Part shown: positions 1 through 7,950 of the stretch, piece after piece
Numbering within the stretch: position 1 is the first letter of the stretch
Layout of the letters: each line of letters begins with the position of its first letter
Source: Roseburia sp.
Lineage (GTDB): Bacteria; Bacillota_A; Clostridia; Lachnospirales; Lachnospiraceae
Length of the DNA: 19,147 nt
NCBI GenBank assembly: GCA_019411365.1
Contig: DXQT01000016.1
Span: forward strand, 1-19,147
Reading direction: 5' to 3'
Translations under genes and position numbers: made by a program
The notes under the pieces: generated by a model
The model's input: only the letters and a program-made list of their open reading frames with translations
Database searches by the model: none
Told to the model about the DNA's origin: nothing

Positions 1-290
1 CCGGGACTGTTTTGTTCCGTTGTCCGAAAATAAGAAAGTCTAAGTATGCCTGATTTAGTTTTATGCCGGAGTGACGTGTGCGTCTTAAATGTGCCATCCG
101 GGCACATTAAGACTTGTGCTGCCGTCCGTGGCAGCACAACACTGTATTGTGAACAGGCATACAAAGACTTTCTAATTTTCTCCCAAAGTCACAAAACGGA
201 TCCCGGCTTGATGCGATTTGCCAGCCACTAAGTTGTGAACCACCCTTCTCCGGGGAACTCATTTTACAACTTTGGCGGGTGTAAATTTTT
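1..290 (+). repeat. Large palindromic repeat element, copy 1 (cut by window edge)
   Basis: This is a non-coding structured repeat. A long outer stem pairs 27-50 with 156-179: 24-nt arms with about 21 pairs and symmetric A-A mismatches. The pairing continues outward as GTTTTGT (10-16) with ACAAAAC (191-197) and CCGGGA (1-6) with TCCCGG (201-206), so the inverted repeat reaches base 1 and its left end lies outside the window. Inside the outer stem are two hairpins: 82-95/101-113 with loop ATCCG, and 114-123/130-139, a perfect 10-bp stem with loop GTCCGT. The right tail (180-290) aligns with copy 2 read on the minus strand, including 28 identical bases (169-196 versus 698-671). No transposase or other ORF is seen inside. 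It may be a MITE-like foldback element or a structured RNA element; sequence alone does not decide. Confidence 0.75.
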
Positions 291-573
291 AGTGTTTTAT
301 GTCTGAATCTGAAAAAAAAATATTTCCAAATAACTATGTTTAATAGATTATTATTGGTTTGATAATACTGGAAAAACCTCAATGTATCCCGTTATGCCTA
401 TGTTTATTGCCATACACATTTGAAAAAATTATTCTGTGTTATTTTGTCTGGCATTTTACGAAATAATTCATGTAATACAATGTAGCATATAAAAATTCTG
501 GGAAGCCATTAGGTTGAATATTAATGATACAGCACATTAGCATTTTAAGCATATTTTCATTCAAGCGAATATC
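291..573. other. AT-rich spacer between the two inverted repeat copies
   Basis: This stretch of about 280 bp is strongly AT-rich and has no ORF with a ribosome binding site. I found no tRNA, no clear terminator and no convincing promoter. Because inverted element copies flank it, it could in principle be flipped by homologous recombination. I see nothing else in it. Confidence 0.5.
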
Positions 574-955
574 AAAAATTCGCGCCTACGCCCCCAGTTT
601 TGAGATGAACCGCCCACCCAAATGGTGTTCATAACCTGACGGCTGGCATCTTGCGCAAAGCCGAAGCTAATTTTGTGACTTTGGGAGAAAATTAGAAAAT
701 CTTAGTGTGTCTATAGGTACACAGTGATGTTCTGCCACGGATGGCAGAACAAGGCAGCATCGAGTCATGGATGACTCGTTGTTGCCGGTCACGTCACTCC
801 GAGAAAATCTAACCCAGACACACTTAGACTTTTCTTATTTTCGTACAACGGAACCAAAATTAACTCCGGCTTTGCGTAAGATTCCACTCACAAGCCTGCG
901 ACACACCATTTGGACGGGCGACGCATATCACCCACAAACCATCATTTGGCGAATC
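574..955 (-). repeat. Large palindromic repeat element, copy 2 (complete, inverted relative to copy 1)
   Basis: This is a second, apparently complete copy in opposite orientation. Terminal inverted repeats are visible: 611-628 (CGCCCACCCAAATGGTGT) against 903-920, with similarity running inward (CGCAAAGCCG at 654-663 against its complement at 867-876) and probably outward to about 574 and 950. The outer stem is 688-712 with 816-841. Internal hairpins are 728-736/743-751 (TGTTCTGCC, loop ACGGAT) and 753-786, whose core is CGAGTCAT/ATGACTCG. Several stem positions differ from copy 1 on both sides of the helix at once (G-C in TGTGCTGCC becomes T-A in TGTTCTGCC; GTATGCC/GGCATAC becomes GTGTGTCT/AGACACAC), so pairing is kept. 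The unpaired CGGAGTGACGTG is the same in both copies. Exact ends are uncertain by about 10-20 bp. The 73-codon ORF read through it is best taken as chance. Confidence 0.75.
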
Positions 956-973
956 AACTGTTTAACACACACC

Positions 974-1012
974 AAAAAGCGGCTGTAACAACAATCCCCT
1001 GTTACAGCCGCT
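974..1012 (-). terminator. Rho-independent terminator after spoVG
   Basis: A perfect 12-bp stem, AGCGGCTGTAAC (978-989) with GTTACAGCCGCT (1001-1012), is followed on the minus strand by TTTTT. It lies about 60 bp downstream of the spoVG stop and closes the leftward glgC-glgD-spoVG block. A looser T-rich run on the plus side (1013-1022) may make it work in both directions. Confidence 0.88.
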
Positions 1013-1071
1013 CATTCTTTTTATTCTGCCGACACAACAATCTTCCTCAAAGACCTGCTGCCAAAAGCTCC

Positions 1072-1338
1072 TTACTCTTCAGCAGCTAATGTCTCCTCGT
1101 ACTTTTCCAAGATCAGTTTCTGGATCCGCTCTCTCGTTCCGGAGTTGATCGGATGTGCAATATCACGGTATTCTCCATCCGCTGCCTTCCGGCTTGGCAT
1201 TGCAATAAAAAGACCTTTTTCCCCTTCAATGATCTTAATATCATGTACCACGAACTCTTCATCGATCGTGATTGAAACTACCGCTTTCATCTTGCCTTCT
1301 TTTTCTACTCTTCTGATCCTCACGTCCGTTATCTGCAT
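1072..1338 (-). CDS. spoVG: Septation/sporulation regulator SpoVG
   Basis: This 88-aa protein matches the SpoVG family over its whole length. It starts [11 protein letters not shown] and carries the family core [35 protein letters not shown] and TRERIQ. SpoVG is a small cytoplasmic nucleic-acid-binding regulator; in Bacillus it affects asymmetric septation and sporulation, and in other Gram-positives it affects capsule and virulence gene expression. The ATG is preceded by AAAGGGGG at a normal distance. It sits 50 bp behind glgD with no terminator and no clear promoter between them, so it is probably read from the glgC promoter as well; no sigma-H-type promoter like that of Bacillus spoVG was found in the gap. 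Identification is secure; the regulatory targets here are unknown. Confidence 0.96.
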   Translation of the reverse strand: MQITDVRIRRVEKEGKMKAVVSITIDEEFVVHDIKIIEGEKGLFIAMPSRKAADGEYRDIAHPINSGTRERIQKLILEKYEETLAAEE

Positions 1339-1388
1339 GTCTTATGTCCCCCTTTAAGTTGTTTTACCCTTGTCCTAAAAATGCATTT

Positions 1389-2507
1389 CTATAACACGTA
1401 GCGCTCATTATTCTCAGAAACAATCTTGATACCATTGTCCCCACAGTAATATGTATTGGCTTTCAATGTGTCCCTGCTCTCCACGATACAGTTCTCAATG
1501 TGTGTGTTATCTCCGATATATACATCATTTAAAATAATGGAGTTTTTGATCACACAGTTCTTTCCAACAAATACTTTTTTGAACAGGATCGAATTTTCCA
1601 CTTTGCTGTTCACGATACAGCCGCTTGCGATCAGACTGTTGCGCACGTCGGATCCTGCATTGTACTTTGCAGGCGGAAGATCATCAACCTTAGAGTAGAT
1701 CTTTGGCTCATCATGGAAAAAGTATCTGCGCACTTCCGGTTTCAGGAAATCCATATTGGTCTGGTAATAAGACTCAACGGTCGCGATATTGCTCCAGTAT
1801 TCTTTCATCTTGTAACCGTAGATACGTTTCATATTTTTATAACGGATCAGAATATCCGTAACGAAATCCCAGCGTCCTTCCTCTGCACTGCGCTCTAACA
1901 TCTCAATGAGCTGTCTTCTGCGCACGATATAAATACCGGTAGAGATCGTATTCGACTGGGATACCATCGGTTTCTCCTCGAATTCCACGATCCTGGAATC
2001 CTCGTTCATGCGTACCACACCAAAGCGGCTTACATCCACATCCGGTGCCATATCTTTGCACACTACCGTGATATCTGCTTTCTTTTCGATGTGATATTCC
2101 AGTACTTTATTGTAATCAATCTTATAAACACAGTCACCGCTCGTAATGATGACATACGGTTCGTGGCGTTTCTTTAAGAAACTGATATTCTGATACATGG
2201 CATCTGCAGTTCCACGATACCACCAGCTGTTGTCCACCGTAACTGTCGGGTTAAATACGAACAGACCGCCCTGTTTTCTTCCGAAATCCCACCATTTTGA
2301 GGAACTCAGATGCTCATTTAAGGATCTGGCGCTGTACTGTGTCAGTACTGCAACTGTCTGTATATGCGAATTGCTCATATTGCTGAGTGCAAAATCAATG
2401 CTTCGATAGCTGCCCCCAACAGGCATTGCTGCAATCGCTCTCTTATTGGATAGTTCCTGCATACGGCTGTTATTACCGCCAGCTAAAATAATACCTATTG
2501 CCTTCAT
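1389..2507 (-). CDS. glgD: Glucose-1-phosphate adenylyltransferase, GlgD subunit
   Basis: This 372-aa protein has a nucleotidyltransferase fold with a C-terminal left-handed beta-helix (hexapeptide pattern such as [19 protein letters not shown]). It is a paralogue of the adjacent GlgC. The N-terminal loop is degenerate: [13 protein letters not shown] instead of GlgC's [13 protein letters not shown], and the Lys of the KPAV motif is replaced (AIAAM). [10 protein letters not shown] corresponds to the GlgC Asp motif. This is the expected pattern of Firmicutes GlgD, a poorly active partner that modulates GlgC in a GlgC/GlgD heterotetramer making ADP-glucose for glycogen synthesis. Its ATG overlaps the glgC stop (ATGA), indicating translational coupling. 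The length is normal for the family. Confidence 0.95.
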   Translation of the reverse strand: MKAIGIILAGGNNSRMQELSNKRAIAAMPVGGSYRSIDFALSNMSNSHIQTVAVLTQYSARSLNEHLSSSKWWDFGRKQGGLFVFNPTVTVDNSWWYRGTADAMYQNISFLKKRHEPYVIITSGDCVYKIDYNKVLEYHIEKKADITVVCKDMAPDVDVSRFGVVRMNEDSRIVEFEEKPMVSQSNTISTGIYIVRRRQLIEMLERSAEEGRWDFVTDILIRYKNMKRIYGYKMKEYWSNIATVESYYQTNMDFLKPEVRRYFFHDEPKIYSKVDDLPPAKYNAGSDVRNSLIASGCIVNSKVENSILFKKVFVGKNCVIKNSIILNDVYIGDNTHIENCIVESRDTLKANTYYCGDNGIKIVSENNERYVL

Positions 2508-3778
2508 TCTGAGTCACCTGCCTTAATAATTACTTCACCGCTTTCAAGAATTCCATCCGGATAATCTTCTTTTTCCGTAACTCCGGAAATCGCCGTGTTC
2601 TTTCCTATCTGAACGCCATCCGGCACCACGGAATCTTCACCTATTGTTACAAGACCAAAAGAATATATGCTTGCATTCAGCTTGTTCGGTGCTTCCTCAC
2701 CGACTCCAAGCACCACATTGTTTCCAATCTGGCAGTTTTCTGCAACGATTGACTTATCTATCGTGACACCTTCACCAATCTGTGTCCCTTTCATAATTAT
2801 CGAGTTTCTTACTACGCTTCCCTTACCGATCGTAACACCTGCACCGATGACAGAACTATGTACTTCTCCATAGATCTCGGATCCCTCACCAATGATACTC
2901 TTCTCAACCACAGAATCTTCTGACAGATACTGCGGCTCAATGATATCGCTCTTTGTGTAGATCTTCCAGTATTCCTCATAGAGATTGAACTCCGGGATCA
3001 GATCGATGAGCTCCATATTTGCTTCCCAGTAGGATCCTAACGTTCCGACATCTTTCCAGTAACCGTTAAATTCATAGGCGAAAAGACGTTTTCCTCTCTC
3101 ATGACAATACGGAATTATATGCTTGCCGAAATCGCATCCGCTCTGGTCTTTCATGGCATGTAATGCTTCTTTTAAAACATTCCAGCTGAAAATATAGATT
3201 CCCATGGATGCCAGGTTACTTCTCGGTTCTGCCGGTTTCTCCTCGAAATCCTGGATTTTTTTATTTTCATCTGCAATCACGATTCCAAACCTGCTTGCTT
3301 CCTCAATTGGTACCGGCATTGTTGCAATCGTCACATCTGCATGATTTTCTTTATGGAAATCGAGCATCACTTCATAATCCATCTTATAAATATGGTCGCC
3401 TGATAAGATCAGGACATATTCCGGATTATAGCTCTCCATATAATTCATATTCTGGTAGATTGCATTTGCTGTTCCACTGTACCACTCACTGTTGTTGCTC
3501 TTCTCATAAGGTGGAAGAACCGTTACACCGCCATTGTTACGGTCAAGATCCCACGGAATACCAATTCCGATATGGGTATTTAAACGTAACGGCTGATACT
3601 GTGTCAGAACACCAACAGTATCAATTCCTGAATTAATACAGTTGCTGAGTGGAAAATCGATAATGCGGTACTTCCCTCCAAACGCAACTGCCGGTTTGGC
3701 AACCTTTGCTGTAAGCACTCCAAGACGGCTGCCCTGTCCTCCAGCCAATAGCATAGCTATCATTTCTTTTCGAATCAC
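2504..3778 (-). CDS. glgC: Glucose-1-phosphate adenylyltransferase, GlgC subunit
   Basis: This enzyme converts glucose-1-phosphate and ATP to ADP-glucose and PPi, the committed step of bacterial glycogen synthesis. The nucleotide-binding loop [13 protein letters not shown] with AKPAV, then [34 protein letters not shown] and FEEKP, are all intact, so this is the catalytic subunit. The C-terminus is a hexapeptide beta-helix ([22 protein letters not shown] and similar). I chose the GTG at 3778, giving 424 aa starting [10 protein letters not shown], because AGAGG at 3791-3787 lies 8 nt before it. A GTG three codons further upstream would start inside that ribosome binding site. It is the first gene of the leftward glgC-glgD-(spoVG) unit, with its own promoter at 3831-3859. 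Confidence 0.95.
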   Translation of the reverse strand: MIRKEMIAMLLAGGQGSRLGVLTAKVAKPAVAFGGKYRIIDFPLSNCINSGIDTVGVLTQYQPLRLNTHIGIGIPWDLDRNNGGVTVLPPYEKSNNSEWYSGTANAIYQNMNYMESYNPEYVLILSGDHIYKMDYEVMLDFHKENHADVTIATMPVPIEEASRFGIVIADENKKIQDFEEKPAEPRSNLASMGIYIFSWNVLKEALHAMKDQSGCDFGKHIIPYCHERGKRLFAYEFNGYWKDVGTLGSYWEANMELIDLIPEFNLYEEYWKIYTKSDIIEPQYLSEDSVVEKSIIGEGSEIYGEVHSSVIGAGVTIGKGSVVRNSIIMKGTQIGEGVTIDKSIVAENCQIGNNVVLGVGEEAPNKLNASIYSFGLVTIGEDSVVPDGVQIGKNTAISGVTEKEDYPDGILESGEVIIKAGDSE

Positions 3779-3830
3779 GTCAATCACCTCTCGTCACTTT
3801 CTAGTCAATCTATTCCTTTTGGTATTTTTA

Positions 3831-3859
3831 ATTATACCACACTTCAAATCCCATGTACA
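3831..3859 (-). promoter_or_regulatory. Sigma-A-type promoter of glgC
   Basis: On the minus strand the -35 TGTACA (3859-3854, 4 of 6 matches), a 17-bp spacer and a perfect -10 TATAAT (3836-3831) lie about 50 bp before the glgC start. A one-mismatch DnaA-box-like TTTTCCACA (3863-3871, plus strand) lies just upstream of the -35; alone it is weak evidence of control. Confidence 0.7.
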
Positions 3860-3974
3860 TCATTTTCCACAATATTTTTTACTGATTTTACATATTTTTG
3901 ACACATTGCACAAATTGATAAAATTTTATCTACAATTCGTTTTTTCTGTCGAAAAGATTTTTCCCCAAAAGAAT

Positions 3975-4002
3975 TTGCAAATTAATTTCATACGGGTATA
4001 AT
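3975..4002 (+). promoter_or_regulatory. Sigma-A-type promoter of murC
   Basis: The -35 TTGCAA (3975-3980), a 16-bp spacer and a perfect -10 TATAAT (3997-4002) lie about 42 bp before the murC start. It is divergent from the glgC promoter in the same 266-bp intergenic region. Confidence 0.72.
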
Positions 4003-4044
4003 GAAACAAACAGAATAATTCATAAAACAGGCAGGTATCAATAA

Positions 4045-5424
4045 ATGTATAAAATCAATTTCAACCAGCCGCTGCACATCCATTTCATCGGAATCGGCGG
4101 CATCAGCATGAGTGGTCTTGCTGAGATACTTTTAGAAGAACATTTTGCCATCTCAGGATCCGACGCAAAAGAATCCGAACTGACCAGACATTTAGAGCAC
4201 ATGGGTGCCCGTATTTTTTACGGTCAGAAGGCTGAAAATCTTACCGACGGCATTGATCTTATCGTCTACACCGCTGCTATCCGGGAAGACAATCCGGAAT
4301 ACGCGGCCGCAAAGAAGCGCAGCATCCCAATGTTAAGCCGCGCAGAACTGCTTGGTCAGATTATGGACAATTACAACAATTCCATCGCCGTTGCCGGTAC
4401 CCACGGAAAAACGACGACCACATCCATGATCAGCCAGATTCTTCTCGCAGCAAAGGCTGATCCTACCATTTCCGTCGGCGGAATCTTAAAAGCCATTGAA
4501 GGAAATATAAAAGTAGGCAAGTCCGATATTTTTGTATCCGAAGCGTGTGAATATACCAACAGTTTTCTCCATTTTTATCCACGATACAGTGTTATTTTAA
4601 ACGTGGAAGCGGAACACCTTGACTTCTTTAAAGATATTCAGGACATCCGCAATTCATTCCGAAAATTTGCAGAAAATACAAAAAAAGACGGTGCGATCAT
4701 TATAAACGGAGAGATTGAAAACTACACAGAGCTCACCAGCGGCTTAGATCCGCAGGTAATCACTTTCGGACTGAATGACTCCTGTGACTATTATCCTTCT
4801 GATATTACCTTTGACAAAACAGCATGCGCTTCCTTTACGGCAATGCATCACGGTACCCCGGTCATGGATGTAAAACTTCACGTTCCGGGCATGCACAACG
4901 TATCAAATGCACTTGCAGCAATCGCACTCTCGCTTGATCTTGGCATTTCAACGGATGCGATTCTTGCCGGATTATCCGCTTTCGGAGGTGCAGACCGCCG
5001 TTTCCAGTACAAAGGATGTGTGGACGGGGTTACTATCATTGATGATTACGCACATCATCCGACAGAGATCCGTGCAACATTAACCGCAGCCAAAAATTAT
5101 CCACACAAGCGCCTGGTCTTGGCTTTCCAGCCACACACCTATTCCAGGACAAAAGCATTTTTAGATGATTTTGCAGATGTACTGTCCATGGCAGACGTGG
5201 TCGTTCTTGCTGATATCTATGCTGCCCGTGAGAAAAATACTTACGGCATCAGTTCGAGGGATATCCTTGCAAAATTAAAGGAAAAAGGAACAGAATGCTA
5301 TTATTTTCCTTCCTTTGAAGAGATCGAGAAATTTTTACTGAAAAATTGTATAAACGGTGATCTGTTGATAACTATGGGGGCCGGAGATATCGTAAACGTG
5401 GGTGAACATCTTCTTGGTCGATAA
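4045..5424 (+). CDS. murC: UDP-N-acetylmuramate--L-alanine ligase
   Basis: MurC adds L-Ala to UDP-MurNAc using ATP, the first peptide step of cytoplasmic peptidoglycan precursor synthesis. The 459-aa length is typical. Seen in order are the N-terminal UDP-binding Rossmann motif GIGGISMSGLAEIL (residues 16-29), the Mur ligase ATP loop GTHGKTTTT (118-126), the central-domain EACEY followed by NVEAEHLDFF, and the C-terminal domain with DDYAHHPTEIRATL and FQPHTYSRT, which are strongly conserved in MurC. The ATG follows a modest AGGCAGG. The gene is transcribed alone from the 3975-4002 promoter and ended by a terminator immediately downstream, so it is not part of a dcw cluster here. Confidence 0.97.
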   Translation: MYKINFNQPLHIHFIGIGGISMSGLAEILLEEHFAISGSDAKESELTRHLEHMGARIFYGQKAENLTDGIDLIVYTAAIREDNPEYAAAKKRSIPMLSRAELLGQIMDNYNNSIAVAGTHGKTTTTSMISQILLAAKADPTISVGGILKAIEGNIKVGKSDIFVSEACEYTNSFLHFYPRYSVILNVEAEHLDFFKDIQDIRNSFRKFAENTKKDGAIIINGEIENYTELTSGLDPQVITFGLNDSCDYYPSDITFDKTACASFTAMHHGTPVMDVKLHVPGMHNVSNALAAIALSLDLGISTDAILAGLSAFGGADRRFQYKGCVDGVTIIDDYAHHPTEIRATLTAAKNYPHKRLVLAFQPHTYSRTKAFLDDFADVLSMADVVVLADIYAAREKNTYGISSRDILAKLKEKGTECYYFPSFEEIEKFLLKNCINGDLLITMGAGDIVNVGEHLLGR

Positions 5425-5425
5425 G

Positions 5426-5443
5426 TTATCCACATTATCCACA
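5426..5443 (+). promoter_or_regulatory. Tandem pair of DnaA boxes (left pair)
   Basis: Two directly abutting copies of TTATCCACA, the exact DnaA-box consensus, lie at 5426-5434 and 5435-5443, beginning just after the murC stop. The second box runs into the left arm of the murC terminator. The same arrangement recurs 167 bp downstream in the same orientation. Binding by DnaA is inferred from consensus identity. Confidence 0.7.
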
Positions 5444-5486
5444 TTCGATTGGGGAAAACTTCAACCATCGAATGTGGATTTTTTTT
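5437..5486 (+). terminator. Rho-independent terminator of murC
   Basis: A perfect 13-bp stem, ATCCACATTCGAT (5437-5449) with ATCGAATGTGGAT (5467-5479), is followed by a run of seven T (5480-5486). The left arm overlaps a DnaA box. Confidence 0.92.
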
Positions 5487-5592
5487 GTTAACATAACACA
5501 TATCCATTTTCGGATTCCGTTTTCTTTTATGTCCCTTATTTTCTGTATTCCGGCACAGTTGCCATAACTTCCGTTTTTATGAATCCACTTTT

Positions 5593-5610
5593 TTATCCAC
5601 ATTATCCACA
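5593..5610 (+). promoter_or_regulatory. Tandem pair of DnaA boxes (right pair)
   Basis: A second abutting duplicate of TTATCCACA lies at 5593-5601 and 5602-5610, about 70 bp upstream of the -10 of the dnaD-like gene. It makes four perfect boxes in one 185-bp stretch, all on the same strand. The sequence between the two pairs (5487-5592) is T-rich, has no gene, and shows nothing else I recognise. Confidence 0.7.
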
Positions 5611-5656
5611 TTCCCCGCAACCCTTGATTTTACAGCGTTTGTATTCAAAAATGTTC

Positions 5657-5685
5657 TTCTCTTTTTTCTTTTCCTATGCTATAAT
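5657..5685 (+). promoter_or_regulatory. Extended -10 promoter of the dnaD-dnaI-prs block
   Basis: A perfect TATAAT (5680-5685) is preceded by TG in the extended -10 position (TGCTATAAT, 5677-5685). The -35 region (TTCTCT at 5657-5662) is poor, so activity probably relies on the extended -10. It lies about 60 bp before the ATG at 5748 and downstream of all four DnaA boxes. Confidence 0.65.
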
Positions 5686-5747
5686 TTGTGGCGCAGCAAA
5701 TATTTATACTTATACTTTTAGAATATTATCGAAAGAGGGTTTCCTTC

Positions 5748-6869
5748 ATGGCTAAAATACTAATCCACAGTGACAGTGCATCTTCTGCCACGAGTGTATC
5801 GAATATTTTTATTGATGAATATATGTCTGACGCAAACGGGGAATTTGTAAAGATCTACCTGTACCTGCTGCGTCTGATGAATGCCCCGGATTCCGCTTTT
5901 TCGATTTCTTCGATTGCAGATAAATTTGAACACACGGAAAAGGATGTCAAACGCGCCCTAAGTTACTGGGAACGTATGCATCTTTTACGGTTAGAATATG
6001 ATACTGAGCACAACCTGACCGGTATCTGCCTGATTGATTCTGCATCCAGAGATAAAACCGGCACAGGCGATGATTTTCCGGAAAATGAAACGGCTGCGGA
6101 AACACCTGAAGCAGACAGTGTCTCCTCTTTAGAAGACACATATCATTCCCCGGATGATGGCATTTCTTCGGTAAATACAGAATCCTTCCCGCCAAAAAGG
6201 GATTACACCCGCGATGAATTAAAACAGTTTCAGGAAAATGACCAGATTGCGGAACTTCTTTTTGTCGCGGAACGTTATCTTGGACGCCCTCTCAGCCAGA
6301 CGGATATGAATACTTTTATTTATTTATATGATGAGCTTTCATTTTCATCGGATCTGATCGCATATCTGGTGGAATATTGTGTCAGCAAAAACCACACCGC
6401 TATCCGCTACATCGAAGCCACGGCGCTAAAATGGGCAGAAAGCGGCATCCGGACGGTAACCGCTGCCAAACAGGAGGCAAAGATCCACAGTCCGGCTTAC
6501 TATGCGGTGATGCGCTCCTTTGGCATTACAGGAAGAAATCTGGTTCCATCCGAGACAGACTATATTGAAAAATGGCGTTCCGAATATGGTTTTTCGATCG
6601 ATATCATCTGTGCGGCATGTCAGCAGACCATCCAGAGCATCCACCAGCCGAGTTTTCCTTACACTGACAAAATGCTCTCGAACTGGCGTAAATTAAACGT
6701 ACATACCATGGAAGATGTAAAACGTTTAAATCTTGAACATAAAGAACGCACCAAAGCATCGGCACAGGAGGCTGCCGGTCCGAAAAACAAGTTTACAAGC
6801 ATCGGGCAGCGCTCCTATGAATATGATGAGCTTGAAAAAATGTTACTGACAACCAATTCAAAACATTGA
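5748..6869 (+). CDS. DnaD-domain primosome/replication initiation protein
   Basis: This 373-aa protein has the DnaD/DnaB architecture of Firmicutes replication initiation. An N-terminal winged-helix-like region spans about 20-95, an acidic low-complexity linker about 100-150, and two C-terminal DnaD-type modules follow. Both modules carry the Y-x3-hydrophobic/Thr-x3-W signature: Y221-W229 (YIEATALKW) and Y305-W313 (YTDKMLSNW). Such proteins remodel origin DNA and recruit the helicase loader. The start is the ATG at 5748 behind GAAAGAGGG. A GTG at 5688 would give 20 more residues but lies 3 nt past the -10 of the promoter and cannot be on its transcript. The helicase-loader gene follows 69 bp later. 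Whether it is the functional DnaD or DnaB equivalent cannot be settled here. Confidence 0.88.
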   Translation: MAKILIHSDSASSATSVSNIFIDEYMSDANGEFVKIYLYLLRLMNAPDSAFSISSIADKFEHTEKDVKRALSYWERMHLLRLEYDTEHNLTGICLIDSASRDKTGTGDDFPENETAAETPEADSVSSLEDTYHSPDDGISSVNTESFPPKRDYTRDELKQFQENDQIAELLFVAERYLGRPLSQTDMNTFIYLYDELSFSSDLIAYLVEYCVSKNHTAIRYIEATALKWAESGIRTVTAAKQEAKIHSPAYYAVMRSFGITGRNLVPSETDYIEKWRSEYGFSIDIICAACQQTIQSIHQPSFPYTDKMLSNWRKLNVHTMEDVKRLNLEHKERTKASAQEAAGPKNKFTSIGQRSYEYDELEKMLLTTNSKH

Positions 6870-6938
6870 TACCATAGAGTAGTGTGAAAACATTGTCTTC
6901 ATACTAAAACAGGCAAAAATGGAGATTAGGATAAGAAC

Positions 6939-7919
6939 ATGCCTCTGACAAATTCACAATACGATGAGATTATACGGGCATATGATGCCCGGCAGTTAAA
7001 AAATGAACATGACAGGGAAGAACGGACCCGTTATGCCTACATCAAGATCCCACGTCTCCGTGAGATCGATGATGCCATTGCGACCTGCTCCGTTGCACAG
7101 GCAAAAAAGCTCTTAGACGGTGATACCATGGCTCTTAATACCCTGAAAGAACAGATTGCCTCCTACCGCAGTGAAAAAAAGGATCTTCTGAAAAAAGCAG
7201 GGCTTTCTGCTGATTATCTGGAGACTTCTTATGAATGCCCGGATTGTAAGGACACCGGTTTTATCGACGGGAAACGCTGCCACTGTTTTACACAGGCTGC
7301 GATCGATTTAGTCTATACCCAGTCGAATTTAAAAAGCATCCTGCTCCGTGAGAATTTTTCCACATTTTCTTTTGACTATTATTCTGATAAAGACATAAAT
7401 CCTGCAACCGGGTTATCATCTTTGGCAACAGCAAAAGATGCCGTTGCGAAATGTCATGATTTTATTGATCACTTTGATGGTACATTTTCCAATCTGTACT
7501 TTTACGGAGATACCGGCATCGGCAAAACGTTTCTGTCAAACTGTGTTGCAAAAGAGCTGATGGATCACGGTCATTCTGTAATTTACTTTACGGCGTTCCA
7601 ATTATTTGATATATTAAGCAAGGGTGTATTTGCAAAAGATGAGGAAGCGATTGCCGCAAATGAAAATATTTTTACCTGCGATCTTCTGATCATCGATGAT
7701 CTCGGCACAGAGCTTACAAATTCTTTTACGACTTCCCAGTTGTTTTTGTGCTTAAACGAAAGGATCCTGCACCGGAAATCAACCATCATTTCCACAAACC
7801 TCGGATTGTCCCAGCTTACCGATCTGTATTCGGAGCGAATCTTATCAAGAATTATGGACAATTATGTTCTGATCAAATTATTCGGGGAAGATATCCGGAT
7901 GCAGAAACGAAGACGCTGA
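6939..7919 (+). CDS. DnaC/DnaI-like AAA+ helicase loader
   Basis: This 326-aa ATP-binding protein belongs to the DnaC/DnaI family, which loads the replicative helicase onto origin DNA. The N-terminal part is helical and charged. A zinc-binding cluster, CPDC (C100, C103) and CHC (C114, C116), separates it from the AAA+ domain, as in DnaI. The ATPase core shows Walker A GDTGIGKT (190-197), Walker B LLIIDDLGTE (D253, D254), a sensor-1 segment IISTNL, and an arginine-finger-like SERILSRI. IstB transposition helpers share the AAA+ core, but no transposase is near, and pairing with a DnaD protein argues for replication. The start follows AGGATAAGAAC. No terminator separates it from its upstream partner. 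Confidence 0.9.
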   Translation: MPLTNSQYDEIIRAYDARQLKNEHDREERTRYAYIKIPRLREIDDAIATCSVAQAKKLLDGDTMALNTLKEQIASYRSEKKDLLKKAGLSADYLETSYECPDCKDTGFIDGKRCHCFTQAAIDLVYTQSNLKSILLRENFSTFSFDYYSDKDINPATGLSSLATAKDAVAKCHDFIDHFDGTFSNLYFYGDTGIGKTFLSNCVAKELMDHGHSVIYFTAFQLFDILSKGVFAKDEEAIAANENIFTCDLLIIDDLGTELTNSFTTSQLFLCLNERILHRKSTIISTNLGLSQLTDLYSERILSRIMDNYVLIKLFGEDIRMQKRRR

Positions 7920-7950
7920 TGTTCTATAAACACAAAATACATTTTCTGCC

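Noticed and set aside
46..231. 61-codon plus-strand ORF across copy 1 of the repeat
   Set aside because: It reads through both hairpins of the palindromic element, has no ribosome binding site, and has no matching ORF in copy 2.
767..988. 73-codon plus-strand ORF inside the repeat element
   Set aside because: It lacks a ribosome binding site and runs through hairpin arms and the terminal repeat into a terminator stem; best seen as chance.
3779..3787. GTG start of glgC three codons upstream
   Set aside because: It overlaps the AGAGG ribosome binding site that serves the GTG at 3778.
5688..5747. GTG start giving 20 extra residues to the DnaD-domain protein
   Set aside because: It lies 3 nt after the -10 TATAAT and would not be on the transcript; the ATG at 5748 has a strong ribosome binding site.
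7356..7364. DnaA-box-like TTTTCCACA inside the helicase-loader gene
   Set aside because: A single one-mismatch site in coding sequence is expected by chance and is not part of the 5426-5610 array.
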